Translations under genes and position numbers: made by a program | Source of the DNA: Paenibacillus albidus | GTDB lineage: Bacteria > Bacillota > Bacilli > Paenibacillales > Paenibacillaceae | Direction: 5' to 3' | Assembly (NCBI RefSeq): GCF_014644435.1 | Contig: NZ_BMKR01000003.1 | Location: forward strand, 124,001-188,000 | DNA: 64,000 nt | The notes under the pieces: generated by a model | Database searches by the model: none | What the model was told of the DNA's origin: nothing | The model's input: the letters and a program-made list of their open reading frames with translations, nothing else | Shown: one piece after another, positions 1-9,475 of the stretch | How positions within the stretch are numbered: position 1 is the first letter of the stretch | How the letters are laid out: each line of letters begins with the position of its first letter

Positions 1-92
1 GCTCCTCCAGTTCCAAAATCCCCCTCCGTCACTTTTCCCTTATTCTTAATTTTTCAGGTTCAATCTATATCAGAATTATACTTGCCGTATAC

Positions 93-118
93 ACAAAAAC
101 AGATGCCAGAATGGCACC
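93..118 (-). terminator. Intrinsic terminator of the GGDEF/EAL gene
   Basis: On the minus strand, a short stem TGCCA-TTC-TGGCA is followed by a TCTGTTTTTG tract just downstream of the stop codon of the signalling gene. The stem is only 5 bp, extended by G:T-tolerant flanks, so efficiency is uncertain. Confidence 0.55.
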
Positions 119-130
119 CGTTATTTGCGG

Positions 131-3100
131 CTATACGCCGTAATCCTGCAGCGTCTCCAACAGCTGCAGAACCTCCCGCTCCGGCACAGGCCGGCTGATC
201 AGATAACCCTGCACCTTATCGCAACCCGTGTCCTTCAGAAATTCCAGCTGGCTGGCTTCCTCAACCCCTTCAGCTACAACCTCAAGGCCCATGTTATGCC
301 CAAGCTGCACAATGGTTTGGACGAATGATTGACTGTAGGCCTTTACGGACAGCGAATCGATGAACGTTTTATCCATTTTCAGTGTGGAAATCGGCAGCTG
401 CTGCAAATAGCTGAGCGAAGAGTAGCCTGTGCCAAAGTCGTCCAGTGCAATGCGAATCCCGCGCGATTTCAGAAACTCCAGCTTGCTGACAATACTCTCG
501 AAGGATTCCATAAAGATAGACTCGGTAATCTCCAGCTCCAGAAATCCCGGTTCAAGTCCGCTTTCTTGGAGGCTGTCCAGCACCATCATGGTGAAATCAT
601 CCTGGAGCAGCTGAATTACCGAAATATTGACCGATATTTTGTAGGGATGGCCCAGACGGTCATGAATATCCTTCATAAATTGACAAGCTTCGCGGAGCAC
701 CCACTCCCCGATATCAATAATCAGTCTGGAATCCTCGGCAACTTTGATGAAGGACAGCGGAGATACAAAACCAAGCTCCGGACTGTTCCAGCGGATCAAC
801 GCTTCAAATCCGGAAATAAAGCCCGATCTGATATCCAGCTGCGGCTGATAATACAGCTCAAATTCATGGCCAGTCATCGCTCCGCGCAGATGCTTCTCGA
901 TATTCATACGTTCGTTGAACGCCTCATGCATCGATTTATCGTAGAGCACATATCTGCCTTTGCCTTCCTCCTTGGCACGGTACATGGCCACATCGGCATT
1001 TTTGAGAATCTCTTCCGTAGTCGTCCCGTCTTCCGGGTAAAAGGAAATCCCGATGCTGACCGAAACGTACAGCCTGCTCTCGCCGATGAGAAAGGACTTC
1101 CGGAAAGCGCGCAGGATGTTCTCTGCCAGAGCCAGCACCGCTTTGCGGTCATCTTCATTTTTCAGAAAAATTACAAACTCATCACCGCCTAGTCTGGAGA
1201 GCATGTCGCCTGTCCGGACTACCGACTGGAGCCTCTCGCTGGCCTGACGAATCAGAATATCGCCAAATTTATGACCCAGCGTGTCGTTGATATATTTGAA
1301 ATTATCGGTATCGACGAAGAGCAGCGCTGCCTTGCCTCCGGGCCGCCGGAAATACTTCTCCATCCTATCGAGCAGACTTACGCGATTGGGCAAATCGCTT
1401 AACGAATCACTGTAAGCCAGCCTGTGCATATTCTTCTGATTCTCCAGCAGCAGATCATATTGGCCTACAAGCTCCTGCTGGGTTGCTGTAAGCTGCTCAT
1501 AAGTGGCCTCAAGCTCCTGATAGCTGTTGTTCAGCTTGAACTCCACTTGCTTGCGTGTGCTGATATCAATGAGCGAGCCCAGGAACAGCTTAATGTTGTT
1601 CTGCGGGTCCACAATTGCCTTGCCTCTGACTTCAAACCATATGTATTGATTATGTTTGGTACGCATCCGGTATTCAGTCTCATACACCGGTGTAAGTCCA
1701 GCCAAATGCTCCTGTCTGGCTTTATTGGAATACTCCTGGTCATCAGGATGGATAATGCTGAATACTCCTCCCTCAAAGGAATTGATTTCCTCCTCGGTGT
1801 AACCCATAATCTCATACCAGCGTTCGGACAGCTTATAGGTTCCGGTCTTCCAGTCCAGCTCCCACATGTAGGCCCCTGAGCCTTCCGAAGCCAGGCGGAA
1901 CCGGCGTTCACTGACCTGCAGCATATCGAACTGCTCCTGCAGTTCCACTTCGGTTGCAGCAAGCTCTTCATAGGTGGATTCCAGCTCTTCATAACTTAAG
2001 CGAAGCTTCAGCTCATTCTGCTTGCGGTCATCAATATCCAGGCCTACAAGCACATAGATATTCTCCGCCTGGGCATCCAGCCCTTTAATCAGGGTGGTCC
2101 GGATCGAGAAATACCTTGCCCCCGGGTCATGGTCCGGCAGCTTCAGCTCCACATCGCCGACATAGTCGGAATAGGTAGCCCTGGATAGCAGCCCCTTAAG
2201 CTCAGCAGCACTGCCTTCAAGCCCTTCCAACTGGTTCAGGGTCTTTCCAAGGACAGACCGTTCCGCAAGCCCCGTCATCCGTTCGGCATATTTATTGAAC
2301 CGTACAATAGTTTGGTCTGCATGAACAGCCCAGACTATCATTCCGGTGTGCTCAATGACATCCCCAAAAAACTGCTGTTCCGAATAAACGGTCCGCCTTA
2401 AGCGCTTGATATACAATCTGAGAAAAAGAATTACCAGCAACAGCAAGGAAGCCCCTCCAGCCGCTCCGTAAATAATCCGTTTATGTATCAAGTCTTCAAG
2501 ATAATCTGAACGCGTGTGAAAATATTGCCGGTACAGCTCGTCAAAAGCACCGGAGGACCTCAGCCGGTCCAGGCGTTTGTTGATGTACGGGATCAGCTCC
2601 GGTGAAGACTTGCTTACTCCGTAGGCTACCTCGATAGGATACAGGTTACTCATTTTACGGGTAATACTGCCGGTCAATCCTTGTTCTACAATCAGATAAT
2701 CGACCACACCCTGATTCTCAAACAGCAGGTCGATCTCGCCTTTCTCAAGGGCCTTAAGTGCTACAGGAATCGTGTCATATTCTATGTATTGGGTCACACC
2801 GGCTTGGTTGCGGAGCGCCGTCTCGGCATACTGCTGTCTGCCCACGCCAATCTTGTATTTCCCCAGCGTCTTCAGATCGACTTCATCTTTAAGCTTCTCA
2901 CGGGCATATACGGAGATATAGCTTGTGAGCACCGGATCGGAGAACAACGTATCCCGTTCCCGCTCCTCTGACATTGCCATCAGACCGGTTGTGTCAATCT
3001 CACCTTTTACCAGACGTTCATGGACTTCCTTCCACTGCCCCGTACTGTGCCGGACCCGGTAGTTCTGGCTCTCAAAAATCATGCTGGTCAAATCAATATC

Positions 3101-3253
3101 GAAGCCGGTCAGATAACCGTTTTGTACATATTTATAAGGTGGATAGTCCAGCTCTGCCTGATAGATGAGGTCCTGTCTTTGCGAGTGAGCGGTGGCAGAG
3201 GGTGCGAATATAAGCAGAATACTAATTAGAAGCATGAGGTTATACCGCTTCAT
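131..3253 (-). CDS. Periplasmic-binding / PAS / GGDEF / EAL signalling protein
   Basis: A 1040-residue cyclic-di-GMP turnover protein. The start is the ATG at 3253, preceded by AAAGGAG; it gives a signal peptide (MKRYNLMLLISILL), whereas the longer frame upstream adds 21 residues without a binding site. Order of domains: an extracellular family 3 solute-binding-like sensor (about residues 25-250), one transmembrane helix (about 257-280), two PAS domains (about 295-410 and 450-580), GGDEF with an intact LGGDEFVIF motif, and a C-terminal EAL domain that begins with an intact FEALIRW motif. Both the cyclase and phosphodiesterase signatures are present, so net direction cannot be read from sequence. 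A short coiled coil with the repeated pattern TYEEL/TYEQL lies before and after the second PAS. The ligand is probably a small polar molecule such as an amino acid (inference from the domain family). Confidence 0.9.
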   Translation of the reverse strand: MKRYNLMLLISILLIFAPSATAHSQRQDLIYQAELDYPPYKYVQNGYLTGFDIDLTSMIFESQNYRVRHSTGQWKEVHERLVKGEIDTTGLMAMSEERERDTLFSDPVLTSYISVYAREKLKDEVDLKTLGKYKIGVGRQQYAETALRNQAGVTQYIEYDTIPVALKALEKGEIDLLFENQGVVDYLIVEQGLTGSITRKMSNLYPIEVAYGVSKSSPELIPYINKRLDRLRSSGAFDELYRQYFHTRSDYLEDLIHKRIIYGAAGGASLLLLVILFLRLYIKRLRRTVYSEQQFFGDVIEHTGMIVWAVHADQTIVRFNKYAERMTGLAERSVLGKTLNQLEGLEGSAAELKGLLSRATYSDYVGDVELKLPDHDPGARYFSIRTTLIKGLDAQAENIYVLVGLDIDDRKQNELKLRLSYEELESTYEELAATEVELQEQFDMLQVSERRFRLASEGSGAYMWELDWKTGTYKLSERWYEIMGYTEEEINSFEGGVFSIIHPDDQEYSNKARQEHLAGLTPVYETEYRMRTKHNQYIWFEVRGKAIVDPQNNIKLFLGSLIDISTRKQVEFKLNNSYQELEATYEQLTATQQELVGQYDLLLENQKNMHRLAYSDSLSDLPNRVSLLDRMEKYFRRPGGKAALLFVDTDNFKYINDTLGHKFGDILIRQASERLQSVVRTGDMLSRLGGDEFVIFLKNEDDRKAVLALAENILRAFRKSFLIGESRLYVSVSIGISFYPEDGTTTEEILKNADVAMYRAKEEGKGRYVLYDKSMHEAFNERMNIEKHLRGAMTGHEFELYYQPQLDIRSGFISGFEALIRWNSPELGFVSPLSFIKVAEDSRLIIDIGEWVLREACQFMKDIHDRLGHPYKISVNISVIQLLQDDFTMMVLDSLQESGLEPGFLELEITESIFMESFESIVSKLEFLKSRGIRIALDDFGTGYSSLSYLQQLPISTLKMDKTFIDSLSVKAYSQSFVQTIVQLGHNMGLEVVAEGVEEASQLEFLKDTGCDKVQGYLISRPVPEREVLQLLETLQDYGV

Positions 3254-3466
3254 CGCATGTTCTCCTTTTTCCCTTAAAATCGGTTGGCAACCTTTATCTA
3301 TCCCTTTATTCGACAAAAAATGGTAGGTTTCCTGCCCATATTTGCATAATGTGCAAATCCTGCCTCTCTTTTGACCGATATTTAAAATTATATCAAATTC
3401 CTTACAGGTTCTTTCATTTTTATATTGCTTTTTAGGCGGGAAATGTGGATAATAACATTAACAACT

Positions 3467-3485
3467 GATAATGATTATCATTATT
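3467..3485. promoter_or_regulatory. Fur box
   Basis: The 19 bp GATAATGATTATCATTATT differ from the classical Fur consensus GATAATGATAATCATTATC at only two positions. The site lies about 60 bp upstream of the small gene at 3544, where it would cover the promoter of that gene. Iron-dependent repression is inferred. Confidence 0.8.
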
Positions 3486-3543
3486 GAATATTCGATCAAT
3501 GGCTTCCCTTACTATATTTGAATCCAAAGGAGACTGAACACCC

Positions 3544-3687
3544 ATGAACGTTGCCACCACACGGACGGCACTGCAAGTTGACGATTACCTGGATCTGCTC
3601 AATCTTGCCGTTAAAGTCGGAGATTTGAAATGGCAAAAGGAAATCAAATCCCGTCTGCAATATATTCTCTGCCTGCAAACCAGATAA
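3544..3687 (+). CDS. Small Fur-controlled protein, IDEAL-like
   Basis: A 47-residue open frame starting with ATG 11 bp after AAAGGAG. The acidic-then-basic helix (DDYLDLLNLAVKVGDLKW, then QKEIKSRL) resembles the IDEAL domain found in small Bacillus proteins, but the match is by eye and weak. The gene is monocistronic: a Fur box lies upstream and a strong intrinsic terminator downstream. This context suggests an iron-starvation protein, in the manner of the Fur-regulated small basic proteins of Bacillus, though it does not look like a member of the FbpA family. Function unknown. Confidence 0.65.
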   Translation: MNVATTRTALQVDDYLDLLNLAVKVGDLKWQKEIKSRLQYILCLQTR

Positions 3688-3700
3688 TCCGGTTCTGTAT

Positions 3701-3736
3701 AGCCGCCTCCCTTATTGAGGGTGGGCGGTTTTTTTA
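3701..3736 (+). terminator. Intrinsic terminator after the small Fur-controlled gene
   Basis: GCCGCCTCCCT and AGGGTGGGCGG pair around a short loop and are followed by seven T. It ends 13-49 bp after the stop codon of the 47-residue gene. Confidence 0.85.
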
Positions 3737-3884
3737 TGTTCTTAGTCCCCTGCATCCAGCCTGAAGCGGCCCCAGCGAATTTGAGCAGAGGCGCATCTGC
3801 GGGCAAAGAATGGGTTAATGATATAGTATACTTAGTCGCATAATATATCCATTCAGAAGCCTCTACAGATTGGAGCGTGTCAGC

Positions 3885-6158
3885 TTGAGAAAATATATAG
3901 CTTTGTTCCTGGTGTTCAGCCTGCTCTGGATACCCGGCGTGTACGCCGCAGGAAGTCCTGCCCCGCAAGGATTGGTTACGGATGAAGCAGGAATTCTCAG
4001 CAGCCGTGAAAAAACCTCCATTGCCACAACCGCTGCGGGAGATGGCCTAACCTTTCATGTTTTGACGGTGGAGTCGTTTAACGGAACCGCTTCAGAACCC
4101 TATGCGGACCGTGTGTATGACTCCTGGGAACTGACTGCAAAGGATATTCTCCTGGTCATTTCCGCAGGAGAACGGGAAGTCCAGCTGAACTTTAAGAATC
4201 CGGGGCTGCAGGCCTCGCTCAACTCATGGTCTCAGGGTCAAGGCGGCTCGTCCGGCAGTGCAGCCCTCACCCTACTGCTGGATTCGTATTTCATTCCCTA
4301 TGCTGCAGATGGCGATTTTGCAGGAGGGATCACGTCCTTAATGAAAGCCGTGCGATCTATAGACCTTGCACAGGGGCAGGGGACGGCAGGAGGAGCTCAG
4401 AGCGGCAACCATCCGGCACCAGATACAGCCGGCTCTGCCCGTTCTACTGTTCCCGTGCTGAGGATAGCCGCTATCCTGGTGGGCGCCGCTCTGGTGGCTA
4501 TTGTGTCGTTCGTGCTGATAACAGGGCAGCGCCGCCGCAGGGAGCTTGCGGAGCAGCAGGAGGAGTTAGGCAGATTGCTGGTCCAGGCCAACCGGGCGCT
4601 CGAATCACTGCAGCCATTTCAAGGGATCGTGCAGGGCAAGACCGGACAGCTGGTTGAGGGCATTTCTGCAAGGCTGTCGGAACATTTAGTGCAGATCTCT
4701 TCGCTGCAAAATGAGGGGCAAGGCAAACCACCGGCCTTTTATCAGCTTGCTGCACTCAAGGCAACAATCGCCCAGCTGCAGCAGACCGTGAGTTCTTTCC
4801 GCTCCGCCCTGGAGGAGGAGGAACAAAAGATCGCTGTCATCATCGAAGCTGACCGCAACGTCAAACAGCGGATTACCGAACTCAAGCAGGATATGCCTGA
4901 GCTCAATGAACAGTTGAAGGATTCGGTCAAGGAAACGGGGTATGGCTTGGAGGAGCTTTCCGGGGATCTAAAGCGGCTGGAGGAAGAGACAGCCAAGGCC
5001 GACGGGCTTGAGCTGTTCGACCCGATAGCGGCAGAGGAGGTCACTCAGGAGGCCCAGAAGCGGCAGGAGCAGATTGAGCAGGATTTACAGGATGTCGAGA
5101 TCTACGACGACAAGATCAAGGCTTTTCCGGGCGTCATGTCTGCGGTCCGCACCCAAATAGCCGGTATAATCGAGCAGCATTCACTTCAGAACATGAAGGC
5201 CAAACCTTATGAGCATCTGGAGCAGGCGGGGGCAGCAGCGGAAACCCTTAATGCTCCGCTGCGCAGCGGAGACATGGATGCCGTACGCAATATTGCCTCC
5301 CGGATCGACCTGCTGCTGGATGAGGCCGTCGCCATGACCGAGCGGCAGGCCCTCCTGCGCCAGAACAACCGCCGGGATCTGGAGACCATCCGCACGAACT
5401 GGAACCAGCTGAACCAGCGCCGGGACGGGCTGCTGAACCGGATTGCGGAAGCCCGGACCCATTACGTTGAACAACATGTATCCAATCTCCAGACTACTCT
5501 GGAGGAATGGAGCACCCGGCTGCAGGAGGGTACCGCCGGGGTACCACAGATCGAGACCTGGACCAGCGACGAGCGCGGCGAATACGAGCAGGCACGCCAG
5601 GCTCTGGATCAGCTGTTGTCACTTCAAGACGAAGCTGGACGTCAATTCAGCAGCGTCTCTGAACGTCTGGATCAGCTGAATGAACGGTTGACCAAGGTCA
5701 CGCGGATTTTTTCCGAAGGTCCAGGACGGGTCGATGCAGCCCAGCAGCTGCTGCACAGCAGAGGGCTCGCTTCCAGGAACCCGTTCCAGCTGGCCCGGCT
5801 GCCTGAATACACAGAGCTGGAATACAAGCTGTCCGCCCGGCCGTATAATCTGGATGAACTGGAGACGCTGGGCCGTGCCTATGCTTCGCAGATTTCCTCC
5901 TTTGTAGACGAAGCAAGCCGTCTGATCCGCCAGAAGGAAGAGCAGGAACGCCAGGCTCATCTGGCGATGATGCGAGAGCAGCAGCGGCGGGAACAAGCCC
6001 GCAGACGCATGTCCTCCGGCGGCGGGTTCGGCGGGGGCGGGCGTTCCTCCGGCGGCTCCTCCTGGGGCGGTGGAGGAAGCAGCCGACGCTCCTCCGGCGG
6101 TTCTTCCTGGGGCGGCGGCAAATCCGGAGGTAACTCCTCCGGCGGCTCCAAATGGTAG
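3885..6158 (+). CDS. Secreted TPM-domain protein with long coiled coil and Gly/Ser-rich tail
   Basis: A 757-residue membrane-associated protein. I place the start at the TTG at 3885, nine bases after GGAG; it opens a clean signal peptide (MRKYIALFLVFSLLW). Residues about 27-155 form a TPM domain (the TLP18.3/Psb32/MOLO-1 family, YgcG-like), followed by a transmembrane helix at about 190-212, then some 450 residues of heptad-rich coiled coil, and a tail of GGG/SSGG/SSWGGG repeats. The Gly/Ser tail is typical of YgcG-type proteins, but the coiled coil makes this protein more than twice the usual length. TPM proteins are linked to membrane-protein quality control and photosystem repair in plants; the bacterial role is unclear. 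The gene stands alone, with its own terminator. Confidence 0.8.
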   Translation: MRKYIALFLVFSLLWIPGVYAAGSPAPQGLVTDEAGILSSREKTSIATTAAGDGLTFHVLTVESFNGTASEPYADRVYDSWELTAKDILLVISAGEREVQLNFKNPGLQASLNSWSQGQGGSSGSAALTLLLDSYFIPYAADGDFAGGITSLMKAVRSIDLAQGQGTAGGAQSGNHPAPDTAGSARSTVPVLRIAAILVGAALVAIVSFVLITGQRRRRELAEQQEELGRLLVQANRALESLQPFQGIVQGKTGQLVEGISARLSEHLVQISSLQNEGQGKPPAFYQLAALKATIAQLQQTVSSFRSALEEEEQKIAVIIEADRNVKQRITELKQDMPELNEQLKDSVKETGYGLEELSGDLKRLEEETAKADGLELFDPIAAEEVTQEAQKRQEQIEQDLQDVEIYDDKIKAFPGVMSAVRTQIAGIIEQHSLQNMKAKPYEHLEQAGAAAETLNAPLRSGDMDAVRNIASRIDLLLDEAVAMTERQALLRQNNRRDLETIRTNWNQLNQRRDGLLNRIAEARTHYVEQHVSNLQTTLEEWSTRLQEGTAGVPQIETWTSDERGEYEQARQALDQLLSLQDEAGRQFSSVSERLDQLNERLTKVTRIFSEGPGRVDAAQQLLHSRGLASRNPFQLARLPEYTELEYKLSARPYNLDELETLGRAYASQISSFVDEASRLIRQKEEQERQAHLAMMREQQRREQARRRMSSGGGFGGGGRSSGGSSWGGGGSSRRSSGGSSWGGGKSGGNSSGGSKW

Positions 6159-6176
6159 TGCAGGTACCGATCTTCG

Positions 6177-6220
6177 AAAGACTCTTCCGCCGGTTACTGG
6201 GGCGGAGGGGTCTTTCTTTA
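6177..6220 (+). terminator. Intrinsic terminator after the TPM gene
   Basis: AAAGACTCTTCCGCC pairs with GGCGGAGGGGTCTTT across the loop GGTTACTGG, followed by CTTT. It lies in the convergent gap before the LysR gene. Confidence 0.8.
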
Positions 6221-6237
6221 ATGAGCCTGACACCCTA

Positions 6238-7116
6238 TTATTGCTGTTCCTGCATATGAACTATGAAATCGGCTAACGCAGCCGGCAGCCGGCGGTCCTT
6301 ACGGTAAATCAGTTGAATATAAAAGGCTTCCTCCCCATCGTTAGTTAAGGGGACTGCTCTCAACACACCTGAGCGCCGCTCCTCCTCAATGGCGTATCCC
6401 GGCAAAAAAGCCGTACCCCACCTATGTCTGACCGCCTGTTTGATTCCCTCCAGGTTCCCGAATTCCATGTCTACTTGAGGGGACATTCCGGCTTGCTTTA
6501 ATGCCTGCAGCAGATATTGCCGGTAGGTACAGCCCTCCTCGGTAAGAATGAGCGGCTCCCCGGCCAACGCTGAAGGAGCAGCGGAATCAACCTTAGCCAG
6601 ATGATGCTCCGGATGGACCACAATATACATCGGCTCCTGCCGCAGAGGCAGCGAGACCAACTCCTCCGATTCATAAGGCTTATCGAAGATTAGCCCAAAA
6701 TCGGCTGATTTCCCCTTTACAGCGGCGATAATCTCCGCCTCCGATCCAGGCTCGACACGCAGCTGAATCTCAGGATACCGCCCTCTGTACCGGTGGAGAC
6801 GATGCGGCAAATAATATGCTGCGAGCGTTTCAATAGCCCCAATGGTCAACTGGCCCTTGTATCCGCCGGAGATAATCTCCCTGGCTTCTTCGCGCAGCGC
6901 CAGCATCTCCCGGGCATAGGGCAGCAGGTTGCGCCCGGCAAAGGTCGGAACCATACCTCTGCCTGAACGCTCCAGCAGAACTGCTCCGTATATCTCCTCC
7001 AGCTTGGCAATCTGAGCTGTTACCGTGGACTGCGCATAGCCCAGGCGTTCCCCTGCCCGGGTATAGCTTCCCAAGGAGGCCACTTCACAAAAGGTACGCA
7101 AATAGGTCAATTCCAT
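6238..7116 (-). CDS. LysR-family transcriptional regulator
   Basis: A 292-residue protein with an N-terminal winged helix-turn-helix (about residues 1-60: MELTYLRTFCEVASLGSYTR, then QSTVTAQIAKLE) and a LysR substrate-binding domain. The ATG at 7116 has AGGAG eight bases upstream; an in-frame ATG at 7146 has no such site. The gene is divergent from a rhodanese gene, the classic arrangement in which a LysR protein controls its neighbour and itself. Two inverted repeats in the shared gap are candidate binding sites. The effector is unknown; sulfur or cyanide/thiosulfate metabolism would fit the partner but is inference. Confidence 0.88.
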   Translation of the reverse strand: MELTYLRTFCEVASLGSYTRAGERLGYAQSTVTAQIAKLEEIYGAVLLERSGRGMVPTFAGRNLLPYAREMLALREEAREIISGGYKGQLTIGAIETLAAYYLPHRLHRYRGRYPEIQLRVEPGSEAEIIAAVKGKSADFGLIFDKPYESEELVSLPLRQEPMYIVVHPEHHLAKVDSAAPSALAGEPLILTEEGCTYRQYLLQALKQAGMSPQVDMEFGNLEGIKQAVRHRWGTAFLPGYAIEEERRSGVLRAVPLTNDGEEAFYIQLIYRKDRRLPAALADFIVHMQEQQ

Positions 7117-7146
7117 CCATACTTCTCCTGTCCAATTATCATTCAT

Positions 7147-7182
7147 TTCGATAGTTGATATCGAAGACTATAGATAACTATA
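7147..7182. promoter_or_regulatory. Candidate LysR operator: two inverted repeats
   Basis: TTCGAT-N7-ATCGAA (7147-7165) is followed at once by TATAG-ATAA-CTATA (7169-7182). Paired dyads of this kind, between a LysR gene and a divergent target, are usual for recognition and activation sites. No binding data can be read from sequence. Confidence 0.55.
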
Positions 7183-7233
7183 ATTCTTGATTCGTTATAC
7201 AATACCTTCAAGAGAAGCGAAGGAGGAATAACG

Positions 7234-7680
7234 ATGAAGTTCAAACCCAGATCCCAAGTACTTGGCACACCGGCAGCCGCCCCCGAAGAGGCCGCACATT
7301 ATTTCCTGGCCAAAGGCCGATATGAGACCGATGTGGCCGATGTGGCAGTAGATCTGCGCGAAGGAATTACAGGCTTTACCCTGGTTGATGTCCGTGACGC
7401 CCGCTCCTATGAGGAGGCCCATCTGCCTGGAGCCGTGTCCCTTCCCTCCGGACAGCAGCATCCTTCTGCTCCGGCATTATCCCGCGAGAACCTCCTGGTC
7501 CTGTATTGCTGGGGACCCACCTGCAACGGAGCCGCCAAGGCCGCCGCGAGGCTGGCCGCACAGGGCTACAGGGTCAAGGAAATGCTCGGCGGGATGGAAT
7601 ATTGGCGCAAAGAAGGCGGTCAGCTCGAAGGTACGCTTGGCGACCAGGCCTCCATGTACTGGACCCTGCCGCCGCGCTAG
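7234..7680 (+). CDS. Rhodanese-like domain protein
   Basis: A 148-residue single-domain sulfurtransferase-type protein. The start ATG follows GAAGGAGG with seven bases between. The rhodanese fold spans about residues 30-140: TLVDVRDARSYEEAHLPGA is the CH2A-type motif, and the presumed active-site cysteine sits in VLYCWGPTCNGAA, ahead of the helix AKAAARL. The loop CWGPTCNG carries two cysteines and is longer than the usual CRxGxR loop, so substrate preference may differ from thiosulfate sulfurtransferases. It is divergent from, and probably controlled by, the LysR protein. Confidence 0.88.
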   Translation: MKFKPRSQVLGTPAAAPEEAAHYFLAKGRYETDVADVAVDLREGITGFTLVDVRDARSYEEAHLPGAVSLPSGQQHPSAPALSRENLLVLYCWGPTCNGAAKAAARLAAQGYRVKEMLGGMEYWRKEGGQLEGTLGDQASMYWTLPPR

Positions 7681-7691
7681 TCTATGCTTTT

Positions 7692-9293
7692 TTAAGCCAG
7701 CGGAAGACAGATCTCCACAACGGTCCCTTCGCCAAGCTTGCTGGTAATACCTACCTGCCCTCTATGGCTGGATACAATCCTTTTGACAATCATCATGCCA
7801 AGGCCATTCCCGTTAAATCTGGTGGTGTGAAAGGGCTCCCCTATTTTTTGCAGCACTTCGGGACTCATTCCTTCTCCGTTGTCTGTGAACGATACAACCT
7901 GGAAGCCCTCCTGCACCTCCAGCACGATCTCAATCTCTCCGCCAAACGGGATAGCCTCCATTGCATTTCGTAACAGATTCAGAAACACCTGCTTGATTTG
8001 GTTGCGGTCACATTCAATCTCATAGTCCTGCCGAATCTCCCGGTTGATGGTTATATTGTTCATCCGGGCTTGAAATTCAAAAATGCTGACCACTTCCTGC
8101 AATATAGCTCCACAGCGCTCCGCTTTGCATTGAACTGCTTGCGGTTTGCCCAGGATTAGGAATTCCCCCACAATCAGGTTCATCCGCTCCACCTCGGACA
8201 TAATGAGGTCATAATGCTGCAGCTGCGAATTTTTGTGGGATAACTGCAGCATTCCCTTGACCGTGGTCAGCGGATTCCTGATCTCATGGGCAATACTCAT
8301 GGCCAGCTGTCCCGAGAACACCAGCTTTTCCGTATTGCGCAGCACTTCTTCCGTTCTTTTCATCTCCGTGATATTGCGCAAGCTGCCGATCACCCGGGAA
8401 AGCGAACCCCTGACATCATAGACAGGCACTACGTCAAGCATGAAATACTCCACAGAACCCTGCCGCTCCAGAACAATCTCCCTGCCGGTGCATTCCTCTT
8501 GCAGCATAATCACCCGCTCAAAATAAGAGCCGATATCCTTCAGCTTAAAGACACTGCTTCCTAATAAAGGTCTGGGCAATTCCCGCTCCAGACGGAGCAT
8601 CTTCACACTGTTTTCGTTGATGTTCACAATGGTTCCGAGCTCATCCGTAATCATCACACCCAGATAATTGGTCTCCAGGAGAATTTGGTTCAGAAGCCGC
8701 AACTGGGCATTCCCCTGCCGCAGCAGGAGCTCACGTTCAATGGAGTCCGCTATCGTACACAGCAAAGGAAGCAAGTGGGGATGAGCCACTTCAAGATCGG
8801 TCATAAATGAAAGGCTGCCCAGCAGCTGTCGCCCCTCATCTTTATAAAAAGGAGCAGTGCAGCAGACCAGATGATGCAGAATTTGATGATAATGATCCTC
8901 CCCTACCAGCTGAAAGGGCCTTTGATGCGAAAGACATAAAGAGATGGCATTGGTGCCTACCTCATCGCTAAGCTGAACCCCTTCTTTTATACCGACCTGT
9001 CTGACAATATCAATAATGGTTGGATCACCTTTGAATGCCAGCAAATATCCCTCATCATTGGAAATAGCAATCAGAATCGGGTTGCCCGTCACCGAAGAAA
9101 GGAATTTATTCACAAAAAAATCAATGACCTCGATAACCTCACTATATTTGTTTAATTGGACCTTCAGCTCGCTCTTGGTGTAACGTTTCACAAAAACAGG
9201 CGGCTGCTCCGGGTCGATCCCTTGCCTGATACATTTCTCTTTTGAGTCTCTGATGATCATCTCATCAGTCGGGGTCACCATTATTCGTTCCAT
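7692..9293 (-). CDS. Soluble PAS sensor histidine kinase
   Basis: A 533-residue kinase with no membrane segment. Residues about 40-190 resemble the GAF-like sensory module of AcoR/DhaR-type activators (DEVGTNAISLCL is a conserved signature of that module). A PAS domain covers about 200-315, then HisKA with the phospho-acceptor H336 in SIAHEIRNPL, and HATPase with N-box NLLRNAMEAIP and G-boxes DNGEGM and GNGLGMMIVKR. The start ATG has AAGGGGG seven bases upstream. No response regulator is adjacent, so it may feed Spo0F or an unlinked partner, like sporulation Kin proteins. The neighbour is a formate/nitrite channel, which hints at a link to anaerobic or acid metabolism, but this is speculative. 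Confidence 0.88.
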   Translation of the reverse strand: MERIMVTPTDEMIIRDSKEKCIRQGIDPEQPPVFVKRYTKSELKVQLNKYSEVIEVIDFFVNKFLSSVTGNPILIAISNDEGYLLAFKGDPTIIDIVRQVGIKEGVQLSDEVGTNAISLCLSHQRPFQLVGEDHYHQILHHLVCCTAPFYKDEGRQLLGSLSFMTDLEVAHPHLLPLLCTIADSIERELLLRQGNAQLRLLNQILLETNYLGVMITDELGTIVNINENSVKMLRLERELPRPLLGSSVFKLKDIGSYFERVIMLQEECTGREIVLERQGSVEYFMLDVVPVYDVRGSLSRVIGSLRNITEMKRTEEVLRNTEKLVFSGQLAMSIAHEIRNPLTTVKGMLQLSHKNSQLQHYDLIMSEVERMNLIVGEFLILGKPQAVQCKAERCGAILQEVVSIFEFQARMNNITINREIRQDYEIECDRNQIKQVFLNLLRNAMEAIPFGGEIEIVLEVQEGFQVVSFTDNGEGMSPEVLQKIGEPFHTTRFNGNGLGMMIVKRIVSSHRGQVGITSKLGEGTVVEICLPLA

Positions 9294-9423
9294 CTTTGTA
9301 CCCCCTTTTATCTCTTCTTTAATATTTCAATTTTTTAACACTATTTATGTATTCTACTTTCTGCGGTGGATTCCTTCCATAGAATGAAGGATATCGTATA
9401 TCGTATATACAAGCTTATATCAA

Positions 9424-9455
9424 CAAAAAAACTCCACCCCTTCCGGGGTGAAGTC
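9424..9455 (-). terminator. Intrinsic terminator of the FNT transporter gene
   Basis: On the minus strand ACTTCACCCC-GGAA-GGGGTGGAGT is followed by a run of T (TTTTTTTG), about 20 bp after the stop codon. Confidence 0.9.
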
Positions 9456-9475
9456 TTAGGGTTCAAACGCATAGG

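Noticed and set aside
329..1192. 287-codon plus-strand frame
   Set aside because: Lies wholly opposite the EAL/GGDEF gene, has no ribosome binding site and no protein pattern; antisense shadow.
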